This document shows positions 53,220 to 62,128 of a DNA stretch of 64,000 bases, in pieces. The stretch lies in the NCBI GenBank assembly GCA_963777665.1, contig CAVZRJ010000001.1:992001-1056000 (forward strand). Reading direction: 5' to 3'. This DNA is from Bog-756 sp963777665. GTDB lineage: Bacteria; Actinomycetota; Acidimicrobiia; Acidimicrobiales; RAAP-2. The notes below the pieces were generated by a model that searched no databases, was not told where the DNA came from, and saw only the letters and a program-made list of their open reading frames with translations. Numbering within the stretch: position 1 is the stretch's first letter; each line of letters opens with the position of its first letter. The position numbers and the translations under genes are program-made.

Positions 53220-53912
53220 CTATCGGAACGCGAGGTCGTCCACGTACGACCACGAGCGGCGGTGCACCGAGGTGAGACCGAAGCCGGCGAGGGCGGTGCG
53301 GTGGGTCCGGGACGGATAGCCCTTGTTGCGGTCGAAGTCGAACGCGGGGAAACTCGGGGAAAGCGCACGCATCATCCGGTCCCGGGTGACCTTGGCCACG
53401 ATCGACGCGGCGGCGATCGACTGGCAGGTCGCATCGCCCCGGACGACGGTCCGCACCTCTGGCCGGCGGGCAGGCGCCCCGGTCAGAGCATCGGTGAGGT
53501 AGTCGAAGCTCCCGTCGAGGAGCAGCACCCCGGGCGCGACCGTGAGGCCGTCGAAGGCGCGCCGGGCGGCCAGCCGCAGCGCCGCGGTCATACCCAGGAG
53601 ATCGCATTCGCCCGGCGATGCGTGGCCGACCGACCAGTCGAGGCACCACGAGGTGACCAGCGGGAGCAGTGCCTCACGCCGATCCTCGGAGAGCTCCTTC
53701 GAGTCGCGCACGCCGCGGGGCGCCCGTCGGTACGGGCAGTAGACGACCACCCCGACCGACGCCGGACCGGCCCAGGCGCCCCGTCCGACCTCGTCCACCC
53801 CCGCCACCGGACCGGCGCCGTCCCGGATGAGGGCCCGCTCGAAACGGGCGTGCGGGCGGACCGGGCGGTCACGGCCCCGGGTTCGGGTTCCGCTCTTCCG
53901 TGCCGCGGTCAC
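53220..53912 (-). CDS. rnhB: Ribonuclease HII
   Basis: 230 residues from the GTG at 53912. Removes ribonucleotides from DNA. AGVDEVGRGAWAGPASVGVV holds the Asp-Glu pair, VRDSKELSEDRREALLPLV is motif II, and LLLDGSFDYLTDALTG and SIAAASIVAKVTRDRMM complete the active site. It is normally next to rplS and DUF2469 but lies here on its own between two acyl-CoA genes. N-terminal 30 residues are basic and variable. Confidence 0.94.
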   Translation of the reverse strand: MTAARKSGTRTRGRDRPVRPHARFERALIRDGAGPVAGVDEVGRGAWAGPASVGVVVYCPYRRAPRGVRDSKELSEDRREALLPLVTSWCLDWSVGHASPGECDLLGMTAALRLAARRAFDGLTVAPGVLLLDGSFDYLTDALTGAPARRPEVRTVVRGDATCQSIAAASIVAKVTRDRMMRALSPSFPAFDFDRNKGYPSRTHRTALAGFGLTSVHRRSWSYVDDLAFR

Positions 53913-53932
53913 CTTCCGAAAGCTACCCGCGG

Positions 53933-55219
53933 TCAGCGGAGCCGGCCGCGGACCACCTTGCCCAGGGCATTGCGCGGCAGGGCGTCCACCGGGCGGACCA
54001 GGCGCGGGTGCTTGTAGGGCGCGAGGCGCTCGGCGCAGTAGGCGCGCAGGTCCTCGACCGAGGGAGCGGCCCCGTCGGCCACCACCCAGGCGGTCACCAG
54101 CTCCCCCCACTCGTCGGACGGGGTGCCGGTCACCGCCACCTCGGCAACCGCCGGATGGCCGAGCAGGACGTCCTCGACCTCGGTCGGGTAGACGTTGAAC
54201 CCGCCCGAGATGATCAGGTCCTTCGACCGGCCCCGGATGACCAGGTACCCGTCCTCGTCGGACCCCAGGTCGCCGGTCACGAACCAGGGAGGACCACCGT
54301 CGGGCGAGGGGCGGAACGCCTCGGCGGTGGCCTGCGGACGCTGCCAGTAGCCGTCGAAGACGTTCGGCCCACGCACCAGGATCTCCCCGTGTGCGTCGAC
54401 GTCGATCTCGACCCCGGGAAGGGGGAACCCGACCGTGCCCGCCCGTCGTTCGCCGTCGTAGGGGTTCGAGGTGTTCATGAGGGTCTCGGTCATGCCGTAG
54501 CGCTCGAGCACCACCGAGCCGACGGCCCGCGAGGCTTCAGCGTGCAGCTCGGCCGCGAGGGGGGCCGAGCCGGACACGCAGAGGCGCAGGCCGTGCAGCC
54601 CGCCCGCCCGGCCGCTCACCACGAGCCGGTGGTACATGGTGGGCACGCCGAAGAACAGGGTGGCCCGGTCATCCCGGGCAGCGTCCTCCACGGCACCGGG
54701 ATCGAACCCGGGCAGCAGTACCGCCGACCCGCCGGCCAAGAGGGTGCCGTAGGCGCCGACAGCCAGACCGTGGGCGTGGAAGAGCGGCAGGCAGTGCACG
54801 AGACGGTCGCCGGACGACCACCTCCAGGCCAGCTGCAGCGCCTCCGTGGCAGCCAGCAGGTTGCGGTGGCGGAGGACCGCCCCCTTGGGCGTGCCGGTGG
54901 TCCCCGACGTAAAGCAGATGAGCGCCGGGTCGTCGGGTGCGGCACGGTCCAGGAACCGCGGCTCGCCGTCGGGGAGGTCGAGTGCCGGCCCTGTCACGAC
55001 GAGCGGCGCCGGGACGGCGCCGCGCACCCAGCCGGCCTGCTCGGTGCGCTCCACGATGGCCGCGGCCGGTCGCACGTCGCCGACGATCTGGGCGAGCTCC
55101 CGCGCCGAGTAGGCGGTGTTGGCCGGTACCACCACCAACCCCGCCCGGAGGGCCCCCACATGGGCGACCAGCGCGTCGACCGACGTGCCCGTCGACCAGA
55201 CGACACGGTCCCCCGGCAC
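53933..55219 (-). CDS. Acyl-CoA synthetase (AMP-forming), 5' end unclear
   Basis: 428 residues from the first in-frame start (GTG 55219), which is too short. ANL-family motifs: ALICFTSGTTGTPKGAVLRH (P-loop), LERYGMTETLMNTSN (A5), WFVTGDLGSDEDGYLVIRGR (A7) and the final Lys in RNALGKVVRGRL. In-frame codons upstream continue as typical N-terminal sequence (RTLLEAWSSRWAADPGARLW, SAGEFDAATRRAAGRL) to about 55400, without any ATG or GTG. A start ATG at 55491 exists in another frame, so a 1-bp error or an unusual start is likely. Acid substrate unknown. Confidence 0.87.
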   Translation of the reverse strand: MPGDRVVWSTGTSVDALVAHVGALRAGLVVVPANTAYSARELAQIVGDVRPAAAIVERTEQAGWVRGAVPAPLVVTGPALDLPDGEPRFLDRAAPDDPALICFTSGTTGTPKGAVLRHRNLLAATEALQLAWRWSSGDRLVHCLPLFHAHGLAVGAYGTLLAGGSAVLLPGFDPGAVEDAARDDRATLFFGVPTMYHRLVVSGRAGGLHGLRLCVSGSAPLAAELHAEASRAVGSVVLERYGMTETLMNTSNPYDGERRAGTVGFPLPGVEIDVDAHGEILVRGPNVFDGYWQRPQATAEAFRPSPDGGPPWFVTGDLGSDEDGYLVIRGRSKDLIISGGFNVYPTEVEDVLLGHPAVAEVAVTGTPSDEWGELVTAWVVADGAAPSVEDLRAYCAERLAPYKHPRLVRPVDALPRNALGKVVRGRLR

Positions 55220-55566
55220 CAGTCCGGCACCCTGCAGCCTCCCGGCTGCACGGCGGGTGGCGGCATCGAACTCACCGGCCGAGCACCAGCGGCCGGCCTC
55301 CTTCCAGAGGCGCGCCCCGGGGTCGGCCGCCCACCGGCTCGACCACGCCTCGAGCAGGGTACGGGGGCCGGCGGGGTCGGGCGCTCGATCGGGTCGGGCC
55401 CCCGGGAGATGGTCAGACCACGGACGCAGGGCACGCTCCTCGCAGGTCGGGGCGGTCGGACCGCCCGGGGTGCGCTCGGCACACCCGCCATGTCGGGCTC
55501 TAGTCTTAGCGGAGGCGTCGGGCAGCGCGAACGGTGCATGTGCCCGGCAGTGCGAGAGGAACCGCG

Positions 55567-55821
55567 ATGGGACTCATGGACAAGGTCAAGGCACAGGCTG
55601 AGGTCGGCCTGGCAAAGGCCAACGAGGCGACCAAGGCCGGCCAGGCCAAGCTCGACCAGGCCACGGCCAAGCACAAGGCAGACGGCCTCCTCCACGACCT
55701 GGGTGCGGCGGTCTATGCCGATCATGTCGGGCGGGGCACCGAGCAGACCACCGCCGACGCCGAGCGCCTGGTGTCCGAGCTGCAGGCCTACGAGGCGGAG
55801 TACGGAACCCTGAACCCGTGA
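55567..55821 (+). CDS. Small helical protein coupled to the mannosidase gene
   Basis: 84 residues from the ATG at 55567 (GAGAGGAACCGCG before it). It is nearly all helix, amphipathic and Ala/Lys-rich at the start (MDKVKAQAEVGLAKANEATK, QAKLDQATAKHKADGLLHDL) and acidic at the end. I do not recognise a named family. A TAGTCT box lies at 55501-55506. Its TGA overlaps the next GTG (GTGA), so it is translated with the GH38 mannosidase, but nothing links it to sugar chemistry. Confidence 0.7.
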   Translation: MGLMDKVKAQAEVGLAKANEATKAGQAKLDQATAKHKADGLLHDLGAAVYADHVGRGTEQTTADAERLVSELQAYEAEYGTLNP

Positions 55822-58516
55822 CCGCTGACGCCCGCGAGCCGGCACGCCGGGTCGCGATCGTCCCCCACACCCACTGGGACCGTGAGTGGTACGAGCCCTT
55901 CCAGACCTTCCGGCTCAAGCTGGTCCGGCTGATCGACGACCTGCTCGACCTCTTGGAGCGTGACGGCAGCTACCGCGACTTCCTCCTCGATGGCCAGCTT
56001 GCGGTGCTCGACGACTATCTGGAGGTCCGCCCGGAGAACGAGGCGCGGGTGCGGGCCCTGGCAGCGTCCGGGCGGATCACCGTCGGGCCCTGGTACGTCC
56101 TCATGGACGAATTCCTGGTCTCCGGCGAGACCCTCGTGCGCAATCTCCAGGCCGGCATCGCACGGGGTGCCGGATTCGGCGGGGTGATGGACGTCGGGTA
56201 TCTGCCCGACATGTTCGGTCACATCGCGCAAATGCCCCAGCTCCTGCAGCAGGCCGGCTTCGAGCACGCCGTGGTCTGGCGCGGGGTTCCCTCGGCCGTC
56301 GACCGGTCAGCGTTCGTGTGGTCCGCACCGGACGGCTCCTCGGTACGGGCGGAGTACCTCCCTGCCGGGTACGGCAACGGTGCGGCGCTGCCCGAAGACG
56401 CCAAGCAGCTGGTCCGTCGCCTCCGCTCGCTGGAGGAGGAGTCAGCCGCGTTCGTGCGGCCCGGCGAGCCGATGCTGCTCATGAACGGAACCGACCACCA
56501 GCGTGCCCAGCCGTGGCTGGGCCGGGTGGTCGCCGAGGCCAACGCGCTCCAGGACGACTTCGCACTGGTCATCACCTCGCTCCCCGAATACCTCGGCGCG
56601 GTCGGGTCGGAGGGCCTGCCCGAGTGGACCGGGGAGCTGCGATCGGGGTGGCGGTCCAACCTGCTGATGGGGGTCGCCTCCAACCGGGTCGACGTCAAAC
56701 AGGCCGCAGCGCGAGCCGAGCGCTCGCTCGAACAGCTGGCCGAGCCGCTCTCGGCGCTCTTCCTGCCTGCCGAGTCCTGGCCGGGCACCCTGCTCGAGCT
56801 CGCCTGGCGGCTGGTGATCCGCAACTCCGCGCACGACTCGATCTGCGCCTGCTCGGTCGACGACGTGGTCGACGCTGTCCTCCACCGCTACGCAGAGGCC
56901 CGGCACATCGGTGCGGGACTCGCCGAGCAGAGCCTCCACGCGCTGGCCCGGTCGATGGCCGACCCTGGTCCGGTCGTCGTCAATCCCACCGCACACGACC
57001 GCGGTGGGCTCGTGGATGTGGTGGTGCCGGCGGTGGGCGAGCCCGGCCCGGAGGTCCAGGTGCTCTCCGAGCGCACCGGACTACCCGGCAGGATGACCGT
57101 CGATGGCGAGACGGTGCGCACCATGCTCGGCCTCCTCCAGGGGGCGCGCATCGACGACCAGAGCTACGTCACCGACGTCTCGCTGGCCGCGGACGAGACA
57201 GGGGTCGACGTCATCGTGGCCATCGGCCCCGAACCGCGTGACGGCGTGCCGGTCGAGGAGGCCAAGCGCGAGCTCTACACGCTCCTTTCCGCCCATCCCG
57301 ACACCGAGGTCCGCCTCATCATCGACCAACCGCCGATCCGGCGCATCCTCGCCCGCCAGACGGTGGTGCCCGGGTTCGGATGGTCGCGGTTCGCGCCGGC
57401 GACGCTCGCCCATCCGGTCCGCGCCGAGGCGCGGTCCGACACCGGGATCACCCTGGCCAACGGACTGGTCACCGTCGTGGTCGATCCGCGAGCGGCACCT
57501 TCTCGATCGACGGCGTCCCGGGCTACGGCAGGCTGGTGGACGGCGGCGACCACGGCGACACCTACAACTACTCGCCGCCCACCCACGACACGCTGGTCGA
57601 CAGCCCCGACTCGGTCACCCTCGCGCTCGGTGAGGCCGGCCCGGTTCGGGCCACGGTGGACATCACGGCCACCTACACGTGGCCCGAGCGGGTCGACGGG
57701 GCCACCCACACCCGGACGGGGAGCCGCACAGTCACCGTGTCAACCGCCGTCGAGGTGCGGGCCGACGAGGCCCTGGTCCGGGTACGCACCCGCTTCGACA
57801 ACCCGTCGCGTGACCACCGGCTCCGGGTCCACCTGCCCCTGCCGGAGGCGGCGTCGACCTCGCGGGCCGAGAGCGCCTTCACCATCGTCGAACGGGGGCT
57901 GACCGCCGAAGGCCGGGACGAGGAGTTCGGCCTGCCCACCTTCCCGTCGCGCCGGTTCGTGACCGCCGGAGGTCTCACCGTCATCCACGAGGGCCTCCTC
58001 GAGTACGAGCTCGTCGACCTGGTCGGGACCCCCGACGACGGCGGCGACGTGCGGGCCCAGGCCCTCGCGCTCACCCTCCTGCGGGCGACCGGCATGCTGT
58101 CCCGTCTGGGGATGTCGCTCCGGCCGCTGCCGGCGGGGCCGATGACCCCGATCGAGGGCCCCCAGATGATCGGGCCGGTCGAGGTCTCCTACGCTCTGGC
58201 GGTGGGCGTCGGCGACCCATTCCGGGCCGCCGACGACGTCCTGGTGCCGCTCGCGACGGCCGCATCCTTCGGGGGCGGCGACCGTCCGGGCGAGGGCTCC
58301 GCCCTGACCGTGCAGGGCGCGGAGGTCTCCGCTCTGCGCCGCGAGACCGGGGTCCTCGAACTGCGGGTGTTCAACCCGACCGACACCCCGACCACGGTCG
58401 AGATGCCGGGGCGTTCGGGGTGGCTGGTCGACCTACGGGGTCGGACGCTTGCCACGTTCGAGGGGGAATTCCCCCTCGGCCCCCACCGCCTCGCCACGGT
58501 CCGCCTCGAGCACTGA
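55818..58516 (+). CDS. GH38 alpha-mannosidase, one apparent frameshift
   Basis: About 899 residues after correction. Glycoside hydrolase family 38: VAIVPHTHWDREWYEPFQTF (metal His and Asp), VGYLPDMFGHIAQMPQLLQ (nucleophile Asp), LLMNGTDHQRAQPWL and LVIRNSAHDSICACSVDDVV with another His-Asp pair. The C-terminal beta-sandwich (VTVSTAVEVRADEALVRVRT, LGMSLRPLPAGPM) is in the second frame. The frame changes near 57488-57494, where one base is missing (DPR-SGTFSID). It releases mannose from glycans or mannosylated metabolites. The last 84 bp overlap the convergent cyclase gene. Confidence 0.88.
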
Positions 58517-59734
58517 CCTCCCCGTCGTCACACGCTCGCCGCGCAGGCGCAGCTCATCGAGCTCGCGGAGCACGTCGGCCAGGCGCTCCCAGCCCAATGT
58601 GCGCCGCGGGTCGGATCCGGGCTCGCTCCCGGCCCGCGCCAGCTTCCACAGCTGCACCCGCCCGATGTCCTTGAGCGTGCGGGGGCGCAGCGGCCGGGCA
58701 TCGATGGCGGTCTCACCCTCTTCGGCCATGGCGGTCCGAAACTCATCGGACACCAGCACGGTGCCCGGGTTGGCCACGCCGGCGAGCCGGCTGGCCATGT
58801 TCACGACCGGCCCGTAGTAGTCGCCGTCGTGCACGAGGACCGGTCCCATGGCGAGGGCAACACGCACGTCGGACAGGAGATCGTCGTCGGCGTAGGCCTC
58901 CGCCAGGCTCAGACCGATGTCGGCGGCAGCGGAGGCCGTCGGCACGATGAACATCGCCTCGTCACCGATCATCTTGACCACCCGGCCCCCGAGCGCCACG
59001 ACGGTGTCGTGCGCGAGCTCCTCGAAACGGGCCACCACCGCGGAAAGCTCCTCGTCGCCGAGGTGCTGGCTGAGCATGGTGAACCCGACCATGTCGGCGA
59101 AGCCGACCGCCATCACCGGACGGACCCCGCCATCGTCGCGGGAGCGGTGGAGCATGGTGCGACGGGTGGCGACCTGCAAGTGACGGCGCCACACGTATTC
59201 GAGCAGCCGTGCCATGGCCGGGATCGAGACGTCGGCCTGACGGGCGAACTCGTCGGCGTCGAGGATGCTGTCCCCGGTGGCGAGCAGGATCGGGGTGGTG
59301 TCGGGACCCGCCTCCGCTTCCGCGATCCGGGCCATCGACGAGCCGATCACCCGGGCCATCTGGACCGCGCTGTCCTGGTCCACCAGGCCCATGGCCACCA
59401 TGTCCTGGAAGAGACGGACCGCCTCGAGGTCCATCTCGGTGAACGCAGCGTCGTCCTCGTCCACGTCGACGAAGCCGAGTGCACGCCAGAAGCGACGGGC
59501 CAGGTCGATGGGGATGTCGGTGCGCGCGGACACCTCGGCCTGGGTCAGGCGCTCCCCGGCCGGAACGAGCATCCGGTCGACCATCAAGAGGTCGACGACA
59601 TCATCGCTGACGGCGCGGTCGATCTCGGCGTCCGTGCATCCGAGACCGCGCAGGACCGCACGCACGCGGGACAACGCCTCGATCCGGTCCCGTTGCACCG
59701 AGGGGTCGGTCACGGCCGACGGGTCGTCCGACAC
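58433..59734 (-). CDS. Class III adenylate cyclase
   Basis: 433 residues. The N-terminal half is a regulatory domain of the actinobacterial type (AEVSARTDIPIDLARRFWRA, LDADEFARQADVSIPAMARL, helix-rich). The catalytic domain has VGFADMVGFTMLSQHLGDEE (first metal Asp), GGRVVKMIGDEAMFIVPTA (Lys that selects adenine and second Asp), and DYYGPVVNMASRLAGVANPG (Asp, Asn, Arg). All catalytic positions are kept, so it should make cAMP. The last 50 residues are a charged extension that overlaps the mannosidase 3' end on the other strand. It diverges from cofC. Confidence 0.9.
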   Translation of the reverse strand: MSDDPSAVTDPSVQRDRIEALSRVRAVLRGLGCTDAEIDRAVSDDVVDLLMVDRMLVPAGERLTQAEVSARTDIPIDLARRFWRALGFVDVDEDDAAFTEMDLEAVRLFQDMVAMGLVDQDSAVQMARVIGSSMARIAEAEAGPDTTPILLATGDSILDADEFARQADVSIPAMARLLEYVWRRHLQVATRRTMLHRSRDDGGVRPVMAVGFADMVGFTMLSQHLGDEELSAVVARFEELAHDTVVALGGRVVKMIGDEAMFIVPTASAAADIGLSLAEAYADDDLLSDVRVALAMGPVLVHDGDYYGPVVNMASRLAGVANPGTVLVSDEFRTAMAEEGETAIDARPLRPRTLKDIGRVQLWKLARAGSEPGSDPRRTLGWERLADVLRELDELRLRGERVTTGRSVLEADRGEAVGAEGEFPLERGKRPTP

Positions 59735-59785
59735 CTGCCCACCCTATGCGGTGACCCCCCGGGGGATGCTCCGTCGACGCCTGCA

Positions 59786-59791
59786 TACACT
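59786..59791 (+). promoter_or_regulatory. Candidate -10 box of a leaderless cofC mRNA
   Basis: TACACT followed by GGTCCG and the GTG at 59798, with no ribosome-binding site. This is the clearest case of the repeated leaderless pattern. Confidence 0.5.
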
Positions 59792-59797
59792 GGTCCG

Positions 59798-60418
59798 GTG
59801 GCAGCCCTCGGTGATCCCCAGTGGGGCCAGTCCCTGCGCCTGGGGCCGCGTGCGGTGCTGGTGCCGGTCAAGGCCTTCCACCACGCCAAGGGACGTCTCG
59901 ACAGCGCGCTCGGCGGACCCCAGCGCGCGGACCTGGCCCGGGCGATGGCCGACCGGGTGCTGGACGCGGCCCGGCCCTTGCCGGTTGCTGTGGTCTGCGA
60001 CGACAATGACGTCGCCGACTGGGCGCGTCGGCACGGGGCGTTGGTGGTCTGGGAACCGGGGCGCGGCCTCAACGGGGCGGTGGAGGCCGGCGTCGACCGC
60101 CTGCGCGACGCCGGTGTCGTGCAGGTCACCGTCTCCCACGCCGATCTGCCCCGGGCCAGCGGGCTGGCCGCGGTCGGCGAGGCGGGAAGCATCACCCTCG
60201 TCCCCGACCGGTACGGCAACGGCACCAACGTGATCGCCCTGCCGACCGACGCCGGTTTCCAGTTCTCGTACGGTCCCGGGTCGTTCGCCCGCCACAGCGC
60301 AGAGGCCGGACGCCTCGGGCTGCCGTTGCGGGTGCTCGACCTGCCGGATCTGGCCTGGGACGTCGACGAGCCGAGGGATGTGATCCCGGTCGCACTGCCG
60401 GGCGCGTCGCTCGGGTGA
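59798..60418 (+). CDS. cofC: 2-phospho-L-lactate guanylyltransferase CofC
   Basis: 206 residues. Activates 2-phospholactate (or phosphoenolpyruvate) with GTP for coenzyme F420 synthesis. RAVLVPVKAFHHAKGRLDSA is the nucleotide-binding opening, VAVVCDDNDVADWARRHGAL and VTVSHADLPRASGLAAVG the core, and ITLVPDRYGNGTNVIALP the metal site. No cofD or cofE is seen here. Overlaps the PIG-L gene by 4 bp (GTGA), so the two are translated together. Confidence 0.92.
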   Translation: MAALGDPQWGQSLRLGPRAVLVPVKAFHHAKGRLDSALGGPQRADLARAMADRVLDAARPLPVAVVCDDNDVADWARRHGALVVWEPGRGLNGAVEAGVDRLRDAGVVQVTVSHADLPRASGLAAVGEAGSITLVPDRYGNGTNVIALPTDAGFQFSYGPGSFARHSAEAGRLGLPLRVLDLPDLAWDVDEPRDVIPVALPGASLG

Positions 60419-61284
60419 CCGGGACCGGTCACCGAACCCCAGGGGAACCGGATCTTCCGGGTCTTCCGGTCGGCGACCTGCCGGACCGTGGGCCGGTCAC
60501 GGTGGACCTTCCGGTGCCGGGCCGTGCACTCGCCATCGGGGCCCACCCGGACGACATCGAATTCGGATGCGGAGCCACGCTGGCCAAGTGGGCCGCCGCC
60601 GGCTGCCACGTCCACCAGCTGGTCCTCACCGACGGCTCCAAGGGGACCTGGGACCCTGACGCCGATCTCGAACGACTGGTCGCGGACCGCATGCAGGAGT
60701 GCCGCACCGCCGCGCGGCTCCTCGCCGGGGACCGGCCGACGAGCGAGGATCACCTCCGGGCGGCCGACGGGCCCCGGACGCCGCCCGGAGTGGCGTTCCT
60801 CGGACGGATCGACGGCGAACTCGAGAACGGGGCCGACGAGCGGCGGGCAGTGAGCGCGTTCATCCGCGAGGTGCGCCCCGATGTGCTGCTCGGTCACGAC
60901 CCGTGGCGTCGCTACCGCCTCCATCCCGACCACCGGGCGGCCGGGTTCCTCACCCTCGACGCGCTGGTCGCTGCCCGTGATCTGCACTTCTTCCCGGAGC
61001 AGGACCTGGCCCCTCACCGACCCCGGGCGCTCCTCCTGTGGGAGGCCGACCTGCCCAACCACGTCGAACGGGCAGCCGGGTACGAGGAGGTCAAGATCGA
61101 GGCCCTCCTCTGCCATCACAGCCAGGCGGGGACGACGCTCGGGTTCGATGCGTCTGCTGACGACGCCACCCTCGCCCTGGGGCGCGAGCGATTCGGAGCC
61201 CAGGTGCGCCGTCAGATGGCGGAACACGGTGCGCTGGCCGACGTCGCCTCGGGCGAGGCGTTCCACCGGATGGACCGCCTCTGA
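60415..61284 (+). CDS. PIG-L family deacetylase (MshB/Mca-like)
   Basis: 289 residues. Zinc-dependent N-deacetylase: LAIGAHPDDIEFGCGATLAK gives the AHPDD metal motif, and YRLHPDHRAAGFLTLDALVA gives the second His-x-x-His. The family includes MshB of mycothiol synthesis, Mca and other sugar deacetylases; length and motifs suit MshB or Mca, but the substrate is not decided by the sequence. Coupled to cofC by a 4-bp overlap. It is the last plus-strand gene before a pair of hairpins. Confidence 0.9.
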   Translation: MTGTGHRTPGEPDLPGLPVGDLPDRGPVTVDLPVPGRALAIGAHPDDIEFGCGATLAKWAAAGCHVHQLVLTDGSKGTWDPDADLERLVADRMQECRTAARLLAGDRPTSEDHLRAADGPRTPPGVAFLGRIDGELENGADERRAVSAFIREVRPDVLLGHDPWRRYRLHPDHRAAGFLTLDALVAARDLHFFPEQDLAPHRPRALLLWEADLPNHVERAAGYEEVKIEALLCHHSQAGTTLGFDASADDATLALGRERFGAQVRRQMAEHGALADVASGEAFHRMDRL

Positions 61285-61320
61285 ACGGGCGTCCGTCCAC
61301 AGAGCGCTGGACCCGGGCGT

Positions 61321-61350
61321 GTCGGTGGGGGCCCGGCCACCCCCACCGAC
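61321..61350. terminator. Hairpin after the PIG-L gene (shared with the HU/H1 gene)
   Basis: GTCGGTGGGGG and CCCCCACCGAC form an 11-bp perfect stem around an 8-base loop. It lies 37 bp beyond the PIG-L stop and about 35 bp before the convergent HU/H1 gene end. Confidence 0.65.
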
Positions 61351-61358
61351 GACGCACC

Positions 61359-61376
61359 AGCGGCACAGGTGCCGCT
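61359..61376. terminator. Second short hairpin next to the HU/H1 stop
   Basis: AGCGGCAC-AG-GTGCCGCT, an 8-bp perfect palindromic stem, ends 9 bp from the HU/H1 stop. It could add to termination or be a protein-binding palindrome. Confidence 0.5.
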
Positions 61377-61384
61377 CGGAACGA

Positions 61385-62128
61385 CTACCGGGACTTCTTG
61401 ACCGTCCGCCTGGCCGCCTTGCGGGCCGGCGCCTTACGGACCGCCCGCTTCTTGGTGGTCTTCCTGGCCGCGGTCTTCCTGGCCGGAGCCTTCTTGGCCG
61501 TGCGCTTGGCGGCGGTCTTCCGGGCCGCGGTCTTCCGGGCCGGTGCCCGCTTCTTGACTGCCCGCTTCTTGACTGCCCGCTTCTTGACTGCCCGCTTGGC
61601 GGTGGTCTTCCGGGCCGCGGTCTTCCGGGCCGGTGCCCGCTTCTTGACTGCCCGCTTCTTGGCTGTCGTCTTGCGGGCGGTGCTCTTCTTCGCCGTGCGT
61701 TTCGCAGCAGTCTTCCTGGCCGCGGTCTTACGGGCCGGGGCCTTCTTGACCGTGCGCTTGGCGGTGGTCTTCTTGGCCGCGGTCTTCCTGGCCGGGGCCT
61801 TGCGGACCGCCTTCTTGGCTGCTGACTTCTTTACTGCCATGGACACTCCCTCCTTAGGGTTCAACGCCGATTTGAACGTCGAACCGGTGGCGAACCGGAC
61901 ACCTTTCGACGCAGGGATCGGTACCACTGCACCTGTCCGGGGATTTCGGCCCACCCGGGGAGCCCGCCGGGTCGGGGTGAATGTTCCGAACCCGACCACG
62001 GTGACTCTCCGACCAGCCCGAACCTCGGTGACGATGGTTTCGAACAGTGCATCAACCACGCCCTCGGTGGTGCGTCGAGCCGACTGCGCCGACTCGCTCA
62101 CCGCCCTGACGAGTTGAGACCTGTTCAC
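61385..62128 (-). CDS. HU protein fused to a lysine-rich histone H1-like tail
   Basis: 247 residues from the GTG at 62128, chosen because GGAGG precedes it by 5 nt. The first 90 residues are a complete HU domain (NRSQLVRAVSESAQSARRTT, RRVTVVGFGTFTPTRRAPRV, GRNPRTGAVVPIPASKGVRF, FKSALNP). From about residue 97 the protein is nothing but Lys/Ala/Arg-rich repeats (KKTAAKRTAKKAPARKTAAR and related), ending VKKSR. Mycobacterial HupB has the same design, and the tail compacts DNA. At the junction, AAGGAGG stands 8 nt before an internal ATG at 61840, so the tail could also be made alone. Confidence 0.85.
   Translation of the reverse strand: MNRSQLVRAVSESAQSARRTTEGVVDALFETIVTEVRAGRRVTVVGFGTFTPTRRAPRVGRNPRTGAVVPIPASKGVRFATGSTFKSALNPKEGVSMAVKKSAAKKAVRKAPARKTAAKKTTAKRTVKKAPARKTAARKTAAKRTAKKSTARKTTAKKRAVKKRAPARKTAARKTTAKRAVKKRAVKKRAVKKRAPARKTAARKTAAKRTAKKAPARKTAARKTTKKRAVRKAPARKAARRTVKKSR
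61400..61830 (-). repeat. Imperfect repeats coding the lysine-rich HU/H1 tail
   Basis: Degenerate tandem repeats. The most regular part is three consecutive 15-bp copies around 61550-61595 (unit GCCCGCTTCTTGACT on the plus strand); a longer block is repeated at about 61515-61555 and 61605-61645. Length differences between strains are likely. Confidence 0.8.
61849..61855 (-). promoter_or_regulatory. Internal ribosome-binding site at the HU/H1 junction
   Basis: AAGGAGG on the minus strand, 8 nt before the ATG at 61840 that opens MAVKKSAAKKAVRKAPARK. Perfect anti-Shine-Dalgarno match at ideal spacing, inside the HU/H1 reading frame. Confidence 0.7.
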
